From an uncultured Dorea sp. (GTDB lineage Bacteria > Bacillota > Clostridia > Lachnospirales > Lachnospiraceae): a stretch of DNA of 64,000 bases. The notes beneath the pieces are model-generated. The model was not told the DNA's origin and made no database searches. It worked only from the letters and a program-made list of their open reading frames with translations. Each line of letters begins with the position of its first letter. The first letter of the stretch is position 1. The DNA lies in assembly GCA_910584615.1 (NCBI GenBank), contig CAJUAM010000010.1:15928-79927 (forward strand), read 5' to 3'. The position numbers and the translations under genes are program-made. Below are positions 46,548-55,527 of the stretch, piece after piece.

Positions 46548-47381
46548 ATGACGTCAAAAAGAAAATCATGGCAGACAATGCTGTTGTATGCATTTATAGT
46601 GGTTCTCTGCGTTATTATCTTATATCCTTATTTTGTTATGTTTATCACAGCGCTTAAGGATAAGAAGGAGATGTATGAGATCGGTCATATTCTGCCCGAA
46701 ATATGGAGATGGTCGAACTTTTCTGATATCTGGACGGCAGCTCCGGTGTTCAAATATCTGACGAATTCCATGATCATAGCGGGAGGAGCTACATTGCTTG
46801 CTATTTTGTGCGGAATTCCGGCCGCTTACGCGCTTGCCCGTATGAGATTTAAAGGAAAAGGGATTTTCATGGGCGCGGTGATCATGAGTCAGATGTTTTC
46901 GCCGGTAGTCCTTCTGGTAGGTATCTACAGAATGATGGTTAATATCAACCTGAATGATACGATCATGGGACTGATCCTTTTAAATGCGGCGTTTAATCAG
47001 GCTTTTGCGATCTGGCTTCTGCGCGGTACGTTTATGGGGATATCTCCGGAGATGGAGCAGGCGGCTAAGATTGATGGGTGCGGAACTGTAAAAGCTCTTG
47101 TTAAAGTTCTGCTTCCGATGGCAGCGCCTGGAATTATCACTACGCTCATTTTCGTGTTTATCAATGCGTGGAATGAATATACAATTGCGCTTACATTGAT
47201 TTCTACAGATGAATTTAAACCAATAACAGTTGGTATCAATGTATTCTATGGATTTAACTTTATCCAGTGGCAGTATCTGTTCGCAACATCGCTGTTTGCG
47301 ACGATACCTGTTGTTGTACTGTTCCTTGCGATTGAAAAGCATCTGGTTGCAGGACTGACATCCGGCGGTGTGAAGGGTTAG
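46548..47381 (+). CDS. Sugar ABC transporter permease, MalG-type
   Basis: 277 residues, six membrane helices. The EAA loop reads EQAAKIDGCGTVKALVKVLLP near residue 170, and the C-terminus KHLVAGLTSGGVKG is the usual MalG-type end. It abuts the partner permease without a gap, with GAGGAGAG as ribosome site inside that gene. The transporter transcript probably ends, at least in part, at the stem-loop just downstream, before the sugar-activation genes. Confidence 0.92.
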   Translation: MTSKRKSWQTMLLYAFIVVLCVIILYPYFVMFITALKDKKEMYEIGHILPEIWRWSNFSDIWTAAPVFKYLTNSMIIAGGATLLAILCGIPAAYALARMRFKGKGIFMGAVIMSQMFSPVVLLVGIYRMMVNINLNDTIMGLILLNAAFNQAFAIWLLRGTFMGISPEMEQAAKIDGCGTVKALVKVLLPMAAPGIITTLIFVFINAWNEYTIALTLISTDEFKPITVGINVFYGFNFIQWQYLFATSLFATIPVVVLFLAIEKHLVAGLTSGGVKG

Positions 47382-47395
47382 AATTTAAGAAGCTT

Positions 47396-47443
47396 AAGCT
47401 TATCCAAGCCTCTGGAAAAAAGGAGTGGATAAGCTTTCTTTTT
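47396..47443 (+). terminator. Terminator between importer and sugar-activation genes
   Basis: AAGCTTATCCA and TGGATAAGCTT (47396-47406, 47426-47436) pair perfectly over 11 bases with a 19-base loop, then TCTTTTTC. An extended -10 element (TGTGCTAGAAT, near 47455) follows, which could restart transcription for the next genes. Confidence 0.75.
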
Positions 47444-47499
47444 CATATGGTTATGTGCTAGAATCAGAAACAATAACGCTTAGTTTTGGAGGTAGAATG

Positions 47500-48426
47500 A
47501 TGAAGAAACCAGTATTAGTGATCATGGCGGCAGGAATGGGAAGCCGTTACGGGGGACTTAAGCAGATTGACCCTATAGATAAAGAGGGCCACATCATTAT
47601 GGATTTTTCCATGTATGATGCGAGGAAGGCTGGATTTGAGAAGGTAGTATTTATAATAAAGAAAGAGAACGAGAAGGATTTCAGGGAGGTTGTAGGGAAC
47701 CGGGTTTCAGAATATATGGAGGTAGCCTATGTCTTTCAGGAGATTACGAATATACCGGAAGGGTATCAGGTTCCGGAGGGAAGAGTGAAACCGTGGGGAA
47801 CAGGTCATGCCATACTTAGCTGTATGAAAGAAGTTGACGGACCGTTTGCGGTTATCAATGCAGACGATTATTATGGAGCAGAGGCGTTTAAGCTTATTTA
47901 TGATTACCTTTCTTCTCACGAAGATGATGAGAAATACCGTTATACGATGGTAGGATACAAGCTTGGCAATACTGTGACAGACAATGGGCATGTGGCCCGC
48001 GGGATCTGTGACATGAATGACAAGGGTGAGCTTGTGGCAATTCATGAAAGAACCCGTATCGAGAAGAAAGAAGGCGGCATCGCGTATACAGAGGATGACG
48101 GAGACAGCTGGGTATTCGTACCGGAGGATACGATCGTGTCTATGAATATGTGGGGGTTTACGGAGAGCATCCTAAAGGAGCTTGAGCAGAGATTTCCGGC
48201 GTTTCTTGATGAGGGACTTGCAAAAAATCCACAGAAATGCGAATATTTCCTTCCGGCAGTAGTAAGCGAACTCCTGGAGGAAGATAAAGCAACAGCGGCA
48301 GTATTAAAGTCTGCGGATAAATGGTACGGAGTGACATACAAAGAGGATAAGCCGATAGTAGTCGCTGCGATCCAGAAATTAAAGGATGAGGGATTATATC
48401 CTGAAAAGCTTTGGGAGGATAGATAA
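47500..48426 (+). CDS. Sugar-1-phosphate nucleotidyltransferase
   Basis: About 308 residues. NTP_transferase fold: LVIMAAGMGSRYGGLKQID is the nucleotide-binding signature, and AVINADDYYGAEAF contains the metal-binding aspartates. It would join a sugar 1-phosphate to UTP or another NTP. Next to a NahK-like kinase and galE, the best guess is a UDP-hexose(NAc) pyrophosphorylase acting on the kinase product. It is not a GalT-type (HIT fold) enzyme. The second of two tandem ATGs is chosen because GGAGGT lies 6 bases upstream of it. The stop overlaps the kinase ATG (TAATG). Confidence 0.82.
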   Translation: MKKPVLVIMAAGMGSRYGGLKQIDPIDKEGHIIMDFSMYDARKAGFEKVVFIIKKENEKDFREVVGNRVSEYMEVAYVFQEITNIPEGYQVPEGRVKPWGTGHAILSCMKEVDGPFAVINADDYYGAEAFKLIYDYLSSHEDDEKYRYTMVGYKLGNTVTDNGHVARGICDMNDKGELVAIHERTRIEKKEGGIAYTEDDGDSWVFVPEDTIVSMNMWGFTESILKELEQRFPAFLDEGLAKNPQKCEYFLPAVVSELLEEDKATAAVLKSADKWYGVTYKEDKPIVVAAIQKLKDEGLYPEKLWEDR

Positions 48427-49547
48427 TGGCACAGGTGACAAAGGAACAGAGAGCGGAAGTAATTAAGAGTTTTCAGTATGAAGGGATACTGATAGATGAC
48501 GTGCCTTATGGGAGCGGACATATCAACGATACTTATCTGCTTACGTTTGAGACTTCGGAAACGAAGCGTATCAAAGTGATTCTGCAGAGGATGAACAGGA
48601 CTGTTTTCGCAAAGCCTGTGGAGCTTATGGAGAATATTACGGGGGTGACTTCACACCTTAGAAAAAAGATCATAGAGAATGGGGGCAATCCGGAACGGGA
48701 GACATTGAACGTAATACCGGCAGTGGATGGAAAGTCGTATTATAAGGATTCTTTTGGGGATTACTGGCGGTCTTACAAGTTCATCACGGCAGCTACCAGC
48801 TATGACCAGGTGGAGGATCCAAAGCATTTTTATCAGAGTGCGGTAGCATTCGGCAATTTTCAAAAGCTTCTGGCGGACTATCCGGCGGAGACGCTCCATG
48901 AAACGATCGAAGGTTTTCATGATACAAAAGCGCGTTTTCGTGCCTTTAACGAGGCGGTAGAAAGAGATTGCATGAACAGGGCTGCTTCTGTGCAGGCAGA
49001 GATACAGTTTGTGCTGGACAGAGAGGATGTAGCCAACTGCTTTGCTGATATGCAGAGCAGGGGAGAAGTCCCGCTGAGAGTTACGCATAATGATACGAAG
49101 CTTAATAATATCATGATAGATGACAAGACCGGAAAGGGAATCTGTGTGATTGATCTGGACACGGTAATGCCGGGGCTGGCGGTAAATGATTTCGGCGATT
49201 CTATACGCTTTGGCGCAAGTACTGCGGCAGAGGATGAGACGGATCTGAGCAAAGTGTCCTGCAGCATGGAACTTTTCGAGCTGTACGCGAAGGGATTTAT
49301 CGAAGGGTGCGGCGGTAAACTTACAAAAAAGGAAATCGAACTTATGCCTATGGGGGCAAAGGTGATGACCTTTGAGTGCGGTATGCGTTTTCTTACAGAT
49401 TATCTGCAGGGAGATACTTATTTTAAGATACATCGCAAAGATCACAATCTGGACCGGGCCCGCACGCAATTTAAACTTGTTGAAGATATGGAACGTAAGT
49501 GGTATACTATGAAAGAAATCATCGAAAAATATAATAGCTTGACGTAA
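48426..49547 (+). CDS. APH-fold sugar kinase, N-acetylhexosamine 1-kinase (NahK)-like
   Basis: 373 residues, aminoglycoside-phosphotransferase fold. The catalytic loop is [10 protein letters not shown] at 221-230 (Brenner-type HxDxxxxN) and the metal-binding DLDT follows near 243. An early [12 protein letters not shown] segment replaces the glycine-rich loop, as in NahK/LnpB of bifidobacteria. NahK phosphorylates GlcNAc or GalNAc at C1, feeding a Leloir-like salvage route. Coupling by TAATG to the nucleotidyltransferase and closeness to galE fit this. Specificity (GlcNAc, GalNAc, galactose or another sugar) cannot be read from sequence. Confidence 0.8.
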   Translation: MAQVTKEQRAEVIKSFQYEGILIDDVPYGSGHINDTYLLTFETSETKRIKVILQRMNRTVFAKPVELMENITGVTSHLRKKIIENGGNPERETLNVIPAVDGKSYYKDSFGDYWRSYKFITAATSYDQVEDPKHFYQSAVAFGNFQKLLADYPAETLHETIEGFHDTKARFRAFNEAVERDCMNRAASVQAEIQFVLDREDVANCFADMQSRGEVPLRVTHNDTKLNNIMIDDKTGKGICVIDLDTVMPGLAVNDFGDSIRFGASTAAEDETDLSKVSCSMELFELYAKGFIEGCGGKLTKKEIELMPMGAKVMTFECGMRFLTDYLQGDTYFKIHRKDHNLDRARTQFKLVEDMERKWYTMKEIIEKYNSLT

Positions 49548-49588
49548 GAAGGTTTGGTACCGCCAAGCTTAGGCAGGAGGGATTAAGA

Positions 49589-50608
49589 ATGGCAAAAGTA
49601 TTAATTACCGGAGGGGCGGGATATATTGGAAGCCATACCGCTCTGGAGCTTCTGAACACAGGGTACGAGGTTGTTGTCTACGACAACTTGTCTAATTCAT
49701 CGAGAGAATCGTTGAAAAGAGTGGAGGAGCTGACCGGGAAATCTGTGAAATTCTACGAAGGAGATGTGCTGGATGCAGATAAACTTACAGATATGTTTAA
49801 GGCAGAAGGCATTGATGCAGTTATCCACTGCGCGGCACTTAAGGCAGTAGGCGAGTCTGTGCGCAAGCCATTGGAATACTACCGCAACAATATTAACGGA
49901 ACCCTTACACTTATGGATGTGATGAGAAATGTAGGTGTAAAAAACATTGTCTTTAGTTCATCAGCTACTGTGTATGGAAGCCCAGAGATCATGCCGATTA
50001 CTGAGGACTGTCCGAAGGGGCAGTGTACGAATCCCTACGGATGGACAAAGTCTATGATGGAACAGATCATGTCTGACCTTCAGAAGGCAGATCCGGAGTG
50101 GAATGTTATTCTGCTTCGTTATTTTAATCCGGTCGGAGCGCATAAGAGCGGACGGATCGGGGAAGATCCGAAAGGAATCCCGAACAATCTTATGCCGTAT
50201 ATCACACAGGTGGCAGTAGGAAAGCTTGAGAAGCTGGGGGTGTTCGGTGACGACTATGATACACCGGACGGTACTGGTGTCCGTGATTATATCCATGTCG
50301 TTGACCTTGCTGTCGGGCATGTAAAAGCTATTGATTATATACTGACTGACCCGGGACTTGATATTATTAATCTTGGTACCGGTGTTGGATATTCTGTTCT
50401 TGATATGGTAAAAGCATTCTCCAAAGCATGCGGCAGAGATCTTCCGTATGAGATCAAACCGAGAAGAGAAGGAGATATCGCTATGTGCTACGCGGACCCG
50501 GCGAAGGCGTTTAAGGTTCTTGGCTGGAAGGCAGAGAGAGGACTTGACGAAATGTGCGAGGATTCATGGAGATGGCAGTCTCAGAATCCCAATGGATATG
50601 AAGGGTAA
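49589..50608 (+). CDS. galE: UDP-glucose 4-epimerase
   Basis: 339 residues, typical GalE. NAD-binding GGAGYIGSH at residues 7-15, catalytic Y150 with K154 (YGWTK), and [17 protein letters not shown] downstream. It interconverts UDP-glucose and UDP-galactose; many GalE proteins with a small residue at the gate position also act on the N-acetyl forms, which would complete the kinase-nucleotidyltransferase pathway here. GGCAGGAGGGA precedes the ATG. Last gene of the operon, followed by a long terminator. Confidence 0.94.
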   Translation: MAKVLITGGAGYIGSHTALELLNTGYEVVVYDNLSNSSRESLKRVEELTGKSVKFYEGDVLDADKLTDMFKAEGIDAVIHCAALKAVGESVRKPLEYYRNNINGTLTLMDVMRNVGVKNIVFSSSATVYGSPEIMPITEDCPKGQCTNPYGWTKSMMEQIMSDLQKADPEWNVILLRYFNPVGAHKSGRIGEDPKGIPNNLMPYITQVAVGKLEKLGVFGDDYDTPDGTGVRDYIHVVDLAVGHVKAIDYILTDPGLDIINLGTGVGYSVLDMVKAFSKACGRDLPYEIKPRREGDIAMCYADPAKAFKVLGWKAERGLDEMCEDSWRWQSQNPNGYEG

Positions 50609-50617
50609 GATATTTTA

Positions 50618-50677
50618 GAAAGTCTGACCCCGTTTTGCAGATAGTTGTAAGACGGGGTCAAACTTTCTTAATTTTTT
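50618..50677 (+). terminator. Long terminator after galE
   Basis: About 18 paired positions with one mismatch (50618-50636 with 50649-50667, core TGACCCCGT with ACGGGGTCA), followed by TTAATTTTTT. A very strong intrinsic terminator. Confidence 0.92.
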
Positions 50678-50696
50678 GCTACTAAGGCAGCTTGAC

Positions 50697-50724
50697 TTGC
50701 ATTAGTGCAGAAAAGTGCTATAAT
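50697..50724 (+). promoter_or_regulatory. Promoter of the gdpP-rplI-dnaB operon
   Basis: TTGCAT, 16-base spacer, TATAAT, 65 bases before the gdpP ATG. An alternative TTGACT at 50692 would need an overlong 21-base spacer. Confidence 0.65.
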
Positions 50725-50788
50725 ATATAGAAATGTATGCCTTTTTGGGGAAGGGCATAACAAGTTGTAAAGAAAAGGTTGAAGGATT

Positions 50789-52846
50789 ATGAATAAAAAG
50801 CGGGAGGGGCAGGTGCGCCTGAAAGGACAGCTTAGATTGTATATGCAGCTTCCGATGGTTATGGCAATCCTGTTGATTGTGGTAAATATCTGGATATTTA
50901 GTATTGACAGGCGTGCGGGGATGGTGATGTTTATCTTTGTCATCATCTATATTGGTATGGTCATATTCCTGTATATGTATAGCAGAGCCGGAATTTTAAA
51001 GGATCTGGTTGAATTTGCCGCACAGTATGGGATCGTACAAAATACACTTCTTAAGGAGCTGGCACTTCCTTATGCGATTCTTCTGGAAAATGGAAAGATC
51101 GTCTGGCTTAATGAGCAGTTTGAAGAAATCCTGGGAAAAAGGATCGGAGATATATATATCAGTAAGCTTGTTCCGGAGCTTAATTCCAGCATTTTCCCAA
51201 AGGAAGAGAATGACATAGTCGAGATGGATGTCTATTATGAGGATAAGGAGTATAAGGCTGAACTTAGAAAAGTGTCGGTAGAAGGCTTTAATGAGATGGG
51301 ACGTCTTATGGAGCTTCCAGGAAGCCGGGAGTATTTTATTGCGGTTTATCTTCAGGATGTAACAAAGCTTAACCAATATATCCGTGCCAGTGAGGAGCAG
51401 AGACTTGTCGCAGGACTTATTTATATTGATAATTATGATGAAGTGATAAACAGTGTTGAAGAAGTGCGGCAGTCTCTTTTGATCGCGCTTGTTGACCGTA
51501 AGATCAATCAGTACATTTCCAGAGTGAACGGTATTGTCCGTAAGATGGAGAATGATAAGTATTTTATTGCTGTCCAGAAGATTGGATTCAAGGAATTGGA
51601 AGATGATAAATTTTCTCTTTTGGAAGATGTAAAATCTATTAACATAGGAAACAGTATTCCGGCAACTTTGAGTATTGGTCTCGGACTCAGCACGGATGCA
51701 TATTCTCAGTGTTATAATTATGCGCGTGTGGCGATAGACTTAGCGCTTGCAAGGGGCGGCGACCAGGCGGTTATCAAAGCCTGCGACGGTATTACTTATT
51801 ATGGTGGAAAGAGGGAACAGACTGCCAAGAATACCCGTGTGAAGGCAAGAGTAAAAGCAGAAGCCCTGCGTGAGTTTATGACAGTTAAGGATGAGATCTT
51901 TGTCATGGGACATAAGCTTACGGATGTGGATGCTTTAGGCGCGGCTATTGGTGTGTACCGCGCGGCGAGGACTCTGGAGAAAAAGGTGCATATTGTTATC
52001 AATGAGGTGTCTGCATCGCTTAGACCGCTGTATAGTTCTTATGAGAATAATCCGGATTATCCGGAAGATTTATTCCTTACGTCTTCAGAGGCATTGGAGA
52101 TGGCAAGTGAAAGTTCTATGGTGATCGTCGTAGATACCAACCGGCCCATGATGACGGAATGTGAAGGTCTGCTTAAGATCAGCAAGACGGTTGTAGTGCT
52201 TGACCATCACAGGCAGAGCGCGGATAATATTGAAAATGCGGTTCTTTCTTATATTGAACCATACGCTTCTTCATCGTGTGAGATGATATCGGAAGTTCTG
52301 CAGTATATTGTGGATGATATTAAGATTCCGAAACTGGAAGCAAGCAGTCTTTATGCGGGCATTATGATTGACACGAATAATTTTGCCTACAGGACAGGGG
52401 TGCGCACCTTTGAGGCTGCTGCGTTTTTGAGAAGATGCGGCGCGGATATTACGCTTGTAAAGAAGATGTTCCGGGATGATATGGAATCTTATCAGGTGAA
52501 GGCAGCGATCATCAGCAGCGCGGAAGTATTTTGCAAAAAATACGCCATTGCGAGAAATCTTTGTTCTAATGTAGAAAGTCCCACTATTCTTGGGGCGCAG
52601 GCAGCGAATGAACTGTTGGAGATCAATGAGATAAAAGCATCGTTTGTATTGACGATCTATAATGGAAAGATTTATGTCAGCGCACGTTCGATCGATGAGG
52701 CGAATGTGCAGGTGATCATGGAGAAGCTTGGCGGAGGCGGGCATATCAATGCTGCCGGGGCACAGTTTGAACATACAGATATTGAAGAGGCAGTGTCACA
52801 GGTCAAGCAGGTGATAAAGGCTATGTTGGAGAAAGGGGATATATAG
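50789..52846 (+). CDS. gdpP: Cyclic-di-AMP phosphodiesterase GdpP
   Basis: 685 residues, standard GdpP (YybT) layout. Two N-terminal membrane helices (about 16-60), a degenerate PAS domain (about 85-180), a modified GGDEF domain (about 190-330), then DHH/DHHA1 phosphodiesterase: GHKLTDVDALG with H375, D379 and D381, DHH at 472-474, and GGGGHINAAGAQ near the C-terminus. It cleaves c-di-AMP to pApA, setting a messenger tied to cell-wall and potassium homeostasis. It abuts rplI directly, as in many Firmicutes (gdpP-rplI-dnaB). Confidence 0.96.
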   Translation: MNKKREGQVRLKGQLRLYMQLPMVMAILLIVVNIWIFSIDRRAGMVMFIFVIIYIGMVIFLYMYSRAGILKDLVEFAAQYGIVQNTLLKELALPYAILLENGKIVWLNEQFEEILGKRIGDIYISKLVPELNSSIFPKEENDIVEMDVYYEDKEYKAELRKVSVEGFNEMGRLMELPGSREYFIAVYLQDVTKLNQYIRASEEQRLVAGLIYIDNYDEVINSVEEVRQSLLIALVDRKINQYISRVNGIVRKMENDKYFIAVQKIGFKELEDDKFSLLEDVKSINIGNSIPATLSIGLGLSTDAYSQCYNYARVAIDLALARGGDQAVIKACDGITYYGGKREQTAKNTRVKARVKAEALREFMTVKDEIFVMGHKLTDVDALGAAIGVYRAARTLEKKVHIVINEVSASLRPLYSSYENNPDYPEDLFLTSSEALEMASESSMVIVVDTNRPMMTECEGLLKISKTVVVLDHHRQSADNIENAVLSYIEPYASSSCEMISEVLQYIVDDIKIPKLEASSLYAGIMIDTNNFAYRTGVRTFEAAAFLRRCGADITLVKKMFRDDMESYQVKAAIISSAEVFCKKYAIARNLCSNVESPTILGAQAANELLEINEIKASFVLTIYNGKIYVSARSIDEANVQVIMEKLGGGGHINAAGAQFEHTDIEEAVSQVKQVIKAMLEKGDI

Positions 52847-53296
52847 ATGAAAGTGATTTTAAAGGAGGATGTTAAGTCTCTTGGGAAAAAAGGTGAGATT
52901 GTGGAGGTAAGTGACGGCTATGCCAGAAATTTCATCTTAAAAAGGAATAAAGGAGTTGAGGCAAACGCAAAGAACCTCAATGATCTGAAACTTAAGAAAG
53001 CTAACGATGATAAGGTAGCGAAAGAGCAGTATGATGCGGCGAAAGAGCTTGGTAAGAAGATTGAAGCCGGCAAGGTAGAGATGTCAATCAAAACCGGCGA
53101 GGGCGGAAAAGCGTTTGGATCAATATCATCTAAAGAGATTGCGGCAGAAGTAAAGACACAGATGGATCTGGAGATAGATAAGAAAAAGATCGTTCTTAAA
53201 GAGTCAATCAAGGCACTTGGGACTTTTAAGGTTCCGGTCAAGCTTCATTCGAAAGTGACGGCAGAACTTACGGTAAATGTAACAGAAGAAGCTTAG
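52847..53296 (+). CDS. rplI: 50S ribosomal protein L9
   Basis: 149 residues, as expected. The L9 signature is visible at the N-terminus (MKVILKEDVKSLGKKGEIVE, then GYARNFILKR), followed by the long connecting helix rich in Lys/Ala and the C-terminal domain with GKAFGSISSKEIA and KVPVKLHSKVTAEL. It binds 23S rRNA near the L1 stalk. The ATG starts immediately after the gdpP stop codon, with AAAGGGGAT as ribosome site. The dnaB gene follows after a few bases. Confidence 0.97.
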   Translation: MKVILKEDVKSLGKKGEIVEVSDGYARNFILKRNKGVEANAKNLNDLKLKKANDDKVAKEQYDAAKELGKKIEAGKVEMSIKTGEGGKAFGSISSKEIAAEVKTQMDLEIDKKKIVLKESIKALGTFKVPVKLHSKVTAELTVNVTEEA

Positions 53297-53308
53297 GAGG
53301 AGACGTTG

Positions 53309-54649
53309 ATGGAAGAGGCGCTCATAAAAAGAGTTATGCCCCACAGTATAGAAGCCGAACAATCCGTTATAGGCGCCATGCTGATGGATAAGGATGCTAT
53401 CCTTGCGGCCTCTGAGGTCATCAGCGGTCAGGACTTCTATCAGAATGCATATGGTGTTATCTTTGAAACTATTGTAGAGATGTTTAATGAGGGAAAGCCC
53501 GTAGACCTTGTGACACTTAAGGAACGGCTGAAAGAGAAGGATGTCCCGCCGGAGATTGCAAGTCTGGAATTCATGCGGGACCTTTTAAATATTATATCAA
53601 CTTCAGTGAACATCAGATATTATGCGCAGATCGTCTCAGACAAATCTATGATGAGAAAGCTTATCAGACTGAATGAAGAGATAGCGAATACTTGTTACGC
53701 AGGAAAAGAACCGCTTGAGGCGGTCTTAGATACAACTGAGAAATCTGTATTCGAACTGCTCCAGAGACGTAACAGCGGGGAGTATGTTCCGATCAAGCAG
53801 GTAGTGCTGAATGCTCTTGAACGAATTGAAAAAGCGGCGAAAAGCAAAGGGGTTGTTACTGGGATCCCTACTGGATTTATTGATCTGGATTATAAGCTTT
53901 CAGGACTCCAGCCCTCGGATATGATATTGATCGCTGCCAGACCGTCTATGGGAAAAACTGCGTTTGTGCTGAATATCGCCCAGTATGTCGCCTTTAAGAA
54001 AGAGAAAGGCGTTGCGATTTTTAGTCTTGAGATGTCGAAGGAGCAGTTGGTGAACCGCTTGTTCGCGTTAGAGTCCCAGGTAGATTCACAGGCTTTGCGT
54101 ACCGGTAATCTTAAGGATTCTGATTGGGAAAAGCTGATCGAAGGAGCAGGGATCATCGGAAGATCTAATATGATCATTGATGATACGCCGGGGATCTCAG
54201 TATCAGAACTGCGCTCTAAGTGTCGGAAATATAAGCTTGAACATGATATACAGCTTATCATTATCGACTATCTTCAGCTGATGTCGGGGAGCGCGGGAGG
54301 GCGTTCTGAATCCAGGCAGCAGGAGATTTCGGAGATATCACGGTCATTGAAAGCACTTGCAAGGGAACTTAATGTTCCGGTTGTTGCACTGTCCCAGCTT
54401 AGCCGCGCGGTAGAATCACGTCCCGATAAACGGCCTATGCTTTCAGATCTGCGTGAGTCGGGAGCGATCGAGCAGGATGCGGATGTGGTGATGTTTATTT
54501 ACCGTGATGAATATTATAATAAAGATAGTGAAAAGAAAAGGCAGGCAGAGATCATCATCGCAAAGCAAAGAAACGGCCCCATAGGGACCGTTGATCTTGC
54601 ATGGCTTGCAGATTATACAAAGTTCGCGAATTTAAGCAGGCAGGAATAA
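53309..54649 (+). CDS. dnaB: Replicative DNA helicase DnaB
   Basis: About 446 residues. N-terminal DnaB domain (PHSIEAEQSVIGAMLMDKDA, FYQNAYGVIFE) and a RecA-like hexameric helicase domain with Walker A ARPSMGKTAF near residue 212, FSLEMSKEQL, Walker B IIIDYLQLMSG and the RESGAIEQDADVVMFIYRDEYY block. It unwinds DNA ahead of the replication fork (called dnaC in Bacillus). ATG 53309 after AGGAGGAGACG is preferred to the adjacent TTG. The 3' end overlaps the convergent small gene by 18 bases. Confidence 0.97.
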   Translation: MEEALIKRVMPHSIEAEQSVIGAMLMDKDAILAASEVISGQDFYQNAYGVIFETIVEMFNEGKPVDLVTLKERLKEKDVPPEIASLEFMRDLLNIISTSVNIRYYAQIVSDKSMMRKLIRLNEEIANTCYAGKEPLEAVLDTTEKSVFELLQRRNSGEYVPIKQVVLNALERIEKAAKSKGVVTGIPTGFIDLDYKLSGLQPSDMILIAARPSMGKTAFVLNIAQYVAFKKEKGVAIFSLEMSKEQLVNRLFALESQVDSQALRTGNLKDSDWEKLIEGAGIIGRSNMIIDDTPGISVSELRSKCRKYKLEHDIQLIIIDYLQLMSGSAGGRSESRQQEISEISRSLKALARELNVPVVALSQLSRAVESRPDKRPMLSDLRESGAIEQDADVVMFIYRDEYYNKDSEKKRQAEIIIAKQRNGPIGTVDLAWLADYTKFANLSRQE

Positions 54650-54988
54650 TTTTTTAAGTAATGAGGCTGGTCCGTTCTCAGCGGCAGATTTCCGGAAGGA
54701 TTGCTGTTGTCTGATGAGCTGGTCCAGCTTTTTAAATTCTTCCTCTTCCTGCCGTTCCTTCGCATCCAGAAGGAATGACATTTCTTCGCTTATCATCTGC
54801 AGAAGTATCTCATTGTTGCTTTGCAGCATCCGCTTAAAATGAAGCTGATCGCGGGTGCGTTTAAGGTCTGGGATCAGTGCTTTTAATTCGGCAAATGGAA
54901 TCCCCTGTTCATATAGTTCTTTAATACATTCAAACAGCCGGACATCATCCTTTGTTTCGCGCTTTAATTGTTCTAATGCTTTGTTCAT
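54632..54988 (-). CDS. Small helical protein of unknown function, convergent with dnaB
   Basis: 118 residues, very charged and predicted nearly all helical, with a long coiled-coil-like region (about 55-100; EEEEFKKLDQLIRQQQ). The first 50 residues (FECIKELYEQGIPFAELKAL) could form a MerR-like or other small helix-turn-helix domain, but no family is certain. A GGGGGA box lies about 12 bases before the ATG on the minus strand. The C-terminal six codons overlap the dnaB 3' end in antisense, so the two transcripts collide. Real gene status rests on codon pattern and the ribosome site. Confidence 0.6.
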   Translation of the reverse strand: MNKALEQLKRETKDDVRLFECIKELYEQGIPFAELKALIPDLKRTRDQLHFKRMLQSNNEILLQMISEEMSFLLDAKERQEEEEFKKLDQLIRQQQSFRKSAAENGPASLLKKLFLPA

Positions 54989-55088
54989 AGTCTGGAAATT
55001 CCCCCTTATTGTGATTGCTTGTCCGTTATGGCGAACTTATCATAGCATGTCCTAAATGAAAAACAAGTCAAAACAAGTCGGAGGAAAA

Positions 55089-55126
55089 TAAAAAACACTG
55101 TCAAAACCACGTGGAATCTGACAATG
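55089..55126 (-). terminator. Terminator of the ferredoxin gene
   Basis: Read on the minus strand, CATTGTCA pairs with TGACAGTG (one mismatch) around a loop holding the CCACGTGG palindrome, followed by a run of six T. Confidence 0.75.
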
Positions 55127-55155
55127 CTTTTTATGTTCGTATTTGATTGGATTTC

Positions 55156-55326
55156 TTACGCTTCTTCAATTGCTCCTGTCGGGCACTGAGCTGCACATGT
55201 ACCGCAATCAACACACTCATCAGCGTTGATTTCGTATTTGCCGTCTCCTTCTACGATAGCGCCGATTGGACAGGAACCAGCACAAGCACCACAAGCTACA
55301 CATCCATCGTTGATTTTGAATGCCAT
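55156..55326 (-). CDS. 2[4Fe-4S] ferredoxin
   Basis: 56 residues, clostridial-type bacterial ferredoxin. It begins MAFKINDGCVACGACAGSCP and ends with CVDCGTCAAQCPTGAIEEA. Both clusters have the CxxCxxCxxxCP pattern (CVACGACAGSCP and CVDCGTCAAQCP), and the halves are internal repeats. It carries low-potential electrons between oxidoreductases such as pyruvate:ferredoxin oxidoreductase and hydrogenase in anaerobes. AAAGGAGG precedes the ATG by 8 bases. Single gene with its own terminator. The plus-strand frame covering the same bases is only its shadow. Confidence 0.97.
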   Translation of the reverse strand: MAFKINDGCVACGACAGSCPIGAIVEGDGKYEINADECVDCGTCAAQCPTGAIEEA

Positions 55327-55527
55327 AGGTATGTACCTCCTTTATAATGATGTTAGACATAGTTTTTTGCCTGTGTATATCATAATACAAAAATGTGAAA
55401 TATACAAGAAAAAAATGATTGTGTATAAATCTGTGTGTAAATCTTAAGAAAATTTTCAACATTTTTTCATGAAATTGGTGTATAGTGTTGGATGGCGGAT
55501 TTAGAATACGGATCAGGTGGGAGAATT

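Noticed and set aside
48651..49469. 272-codon open frame on the minus strand opposite the NahK-like kinase
   Set aside because: The plus strand holds a clear kinase with catalytic motifs; the minus frame gives a Cys/His/Arg-rich product without motifs or a ribosome site. A shadow frame.
55147..55347. Plus-strand frame at the ferredoxin locus
   Set aside because: The minus strand encodes a perfect 2[4Fe-4S] ferredoxin with ribosome site and terminator over the same bases.
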